Below are positions 62,143 through 64,000 of a DNA stretch of 64,000 nt, piece after piece. The stretch is from assembly GCA_040285825.1 (NCBI GenBank), contig JAUPSS010000004.1:3541658-3605657 (forward strand), given 5' to 3'. Source of the DNA: Eukaryota sp. TZLM1-RC (lineage: Eukaryota; Metamonada: BaSk clade). Made by a program: the position numbers and the translations under genes. The notes under the pieces are model-generated. The model was not told where the DNA came from. It saw only the letters and a program-made list of their open reading frames with translations, and did no database searches. Within the stretch, counting starts at the first letter, position 1, and each line of letters opens with the position of its first letter.

Positions 62143-64000
62143 CTAGTCAAGCAAAGCTGCCAACTCTGGGTCCATGGGAAGACCCTGCATGGATTGAGCC
62201 ACATGATCAACTCCTCTTTGCATAGCAGGAGGTAGATCTATCTTCTCCAACTTCTTTCTGGGAACAACAGCCTCATCCAAGGACCATTGAAGATTCTGAA
62301 GAGCGTGGTGATCTTCCCTTGAATGAGGAATTTTCCACAGTTCATAACAACTTTGTGCAATGGTCACGTGTTCATCAGGAGGAGTGATTCCATGAATCAT
62401 TCTGTTATAGACCGCTTCCAGAGAGCCTATTTGATGATGACAGTGATCAACAGCAGATTTACTGAGATAGGTGAAGAATTCAGATTCACACTTGTTAAAG
62501 TCAAACAAAGCTCTGACATCAATACCCCCAACGTCTGTTCTTGAACGCTGCTGCCTTGTCCTCTCTTGGCGATGTATTTCCAACAGGTTGTTAGTCTCTG
62601 TTAACTTTTCAATGATGGAAAGACGTGCATCCTCCCTTAGATTTTGTATCTGCCACTCACTTCCTCCAAAATGAAGACCCTGGCAAACGATATAACGCTC
62701 CGAATTACCAGGTCTTGAAGTGACAGGCTTGAAAATAGAAAATCTGGTGAATGAGATGTATAAAAGATATAATAAAGATACTGTGAATGGAGAAAACACA
62801 TCAAAAACTTTTAAAACAAAAGATCCTCCATGACGGAGAATTCGAAACATCGACACTATTTGGCCAAGTACCAGCTGTTTCATCAACAATTCCTGAAGAT
62901 TCCACCAATCAGAAACGTCAGAACCTCCATCAGCAACCACCACGTCAACCCCACGCGACCGGTTAACAACTATAAAAGCAAATCTCTCAACATTTTTTGT
63001 GTTGGTGATATCTCCGCTCCCCTTTGGCTCAATTTGATCAAAATGAACCCGATCACCACTTTTGATATATTTATCATTACCGAAAAGTATTTGCAAATGT
63101 TTCCCATTCTCGGCTCTTTCGTAAGCAACTGTATTAAAATCATGAATCCTCCATGTATCCCGGTCATGTGCTAATGAAAAGCCATATCCTCTGGCCCTAC
63201 CCCCAGTTCTCCATATAATATACTCAGAAAAACCACCAGGAGCAGCACAAAGATCTGCGAATAAAAGGTAGTTCTTATCAGCTGGATGACCTCGGAGATA
63301 AGGACGTAAAAAGCCATAAGCCGAGTCGATATTGGCCATCTTTACCGCAGCTCTGTTAATGAAACAAGCTTTTCCAATCTGCTCATAAGGATTCATCTCA
63401 TTCCTCGCCCTTCTGAAACCTGCAGCATTAACCTTGTATAATTCATCAAACTTGGACTTAGTTTCACCCAGTTTCTCGACCAATTCAATGGTAACAGGAG
63501 GCTTAAAAGACATTGAGTTCCAAGCAGTTTGCAGGCTTTCTCCCCATTCTCCAATGTACAAATGATAGACCCTGTCGAGGTATGATAGGAGTTCAGTAAT
63601 GTCAATCTTAGAGGACCTATCCAAATGATGTCGAGCTTCAACAATTTGGAAAGTAGAACCCTGGACTTGGTATTCGGGTTCAGGAGGAGGTGGAGGTTGA
63701 GGTATCTCTTCTTCAAAGTCAAGACCGTATCTGTGATACTCATGGACCGGAGGGACCAAAAGGGAAGAGAGTTTCTCGTGAGAGTGCTCAGGGTCGAATC
63801 CGGCAATGCGAAAGAGACTCTTTACCCTAAAAGGGATGTAATTGGAAGTTGAAGAGCTGACCTTTTTTCCATGTGACTTTGCCTTTTCAGTAACGATCTT
63901 TTGAGTAACAGAGGATGAAGATGTTAATTCGTCCTGGACTGTGACATTTATGTGGCGAGAGGCTGTGCCATTCCTTTTGCGACGTTTGAGCAAGTATGAC
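62143..64000 (-). CDS. CMTR1-type cap 2'-O-ribose methyltransferase, 5' partial
   Basis: Methylates the 2'-OH of the first transcribed nucleotide of capped mRNA. The frame stays open to the window edge without an ATG, so the start lies outside. RrmJ/FtsJ fold: NPYEQIGKACFINRAAVKMA (catalytic Lys), LFADLCAAPGGFSEYIIWR (SAM motif), VVVADGGSD (Asp), GGSFVLKVFDVFSPF (Lys) and PVTSRPGNSERYIVCQG (Glu) give the K-D-K-E tetrad. The arrangement follows human CMTR1 closely. A Pro run (EIPQPPPPPEPE) precedes the domain. The C-terminal region of about 170 residues is helical and shorter than the guanylyltransferase-like part of animal CMTR1, so that domain may be absent or diverged. Confidence 0.93.
   Translation of the reverse strand, partial: SYLLKRRKRNGTASRHINVTVQDELTSSSSVTQKIVTEKAKSHGKKVSSSTSNYIPFRVKSLFRIAGFDPEHSHEKLSSLLVPPVHEYHRYGLDFEEEIPQPPPPPEPEYQVQGSTFQIVEARHHLDRSSKIDITELLSYLDRVYHLYIGEWGESLQTAWNSMSFKPPVTIELVEKLGETKSKFDELYKVNAAGFRRARNEMNPYEQIGKACFINRAAVKMANIDSAYGFLRPYLRGHPADKNYLLFADLCAAPGGFSEYIIWRTGGRARGYGFSLAHDRDTWRIHDFNTVAYERAENGKHLQILFGNDKYIKSGDRVHFDQIEPKGSGDITNTKNVERFAFIVVNRSRGVDVVVADGGSDVSDWWNLQELLMKQLVLGQIVSMFRILRHGGSFVLKVFDVFSPFTVSLLYLLYISFTRFSIFKPVTSRPGNSERYIVCQGLHFGGSEWQIQNLREDARLSIIEKLTETNNLLEIHRQERTRQQRSRTDVGGIDVRALFDFNKCESEFFTYLSKSAVDHCHHQIGSLEAVYNRMIHGITPPDEHVTIAQSCYELWKIPHSREDHHALQNLQWSLDEAVVPRKKLEKIDLPPAMQRGVDHVAQSMQGLPMDPELAALLD

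Overview
The window is nuclear DNA of a unicellular eukaryote (protist). It is AT-rich and compact, with mostly single-exon genes packed tens to hundreds of bases apart. Eukaryotic hallmarks are two sets of core histone genes with 3' stem-loops, a dyskerin/Cbf5 pseudouridine synthase, an XPF/ERCC4 nuclease, a UBE3C/Hul5-type HECT ligase, a TM2D protein, a GT49 glycosyltransferase and a CMTR1-type cap methyltransferase. The few introns I can place are very short (about 20-50 nt). Several have a GTATGN 5' end and a CTAAC/CTAAT branch-like motif next to the 3' AG, an architecture known from metamonads such as Giardia and Trichomonas. I do not assign a species or phylum. TGA, TAA and TAG all serve as stops in intact genes.

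Layout. (1) About 510-7040 is the left arm of a large inverted repeat: a Gln/Pro-rich gene, a cyclin, H3, H2B, H2A and H4, then about 2 kb of non-coding DNA. (2) About 7040-22505 is the single-copy spacer: HECT ligase, TM2D protein with a (TTAGGG)3 motif in its 3' UTR, XPF, Cbf5, a WD-like protein, a small coiled-coil protein and two retroelement copies. (3) About 22505-42530 is the right arm, the same gene order inverted but swollen from about 6.5 to about 20 kb by retroelements. The additions are two element B copies, an element A copy between H4 and H2A, and a split element C carrying a 7.4-kb Ty3/gypsy-type LTR retrotransposon with 154-bp LTRs and an ATAC target duplication. Histone proteins are almost identical between arms, but the right cyclin is broken. 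(4) 42530-45240 holds a HAD-family hydrolase and a retroelement remnant. (5) 45241-57370 is a tandem array of eight about 1.1-kb units, each the 5' part of a non-LTR retroelement plus its upstream DNA. The last unit runs into a complete reverse transcriptase and restriction-like endonuclease. Two element B copies have inserted into the array with target duplications. (6) 57631-64000 returns to host genes: a large Ser/Asn-rich coiled-coil protein, a GT49 enzyme and CMTR1.

How parts relate. The histone cluster supplies one H3, H2B, H2A and H4 per arm. The upstream regions share a CTTG-centred motif 60-90 bp before each ATG, and every gene ends in the same 16-nt hairpin followed closely by A(A)TAAA, so the four are probably co-regulated at transcription and 3' processing. 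Elements A, B and C are related non-LTR retrotransposons with a C-terminal Cys/His knuckle and restriction-like endonuclease. The left arm preserves the empty site for at least two of their right-arm insertions, so those insertions postdate the duplication.
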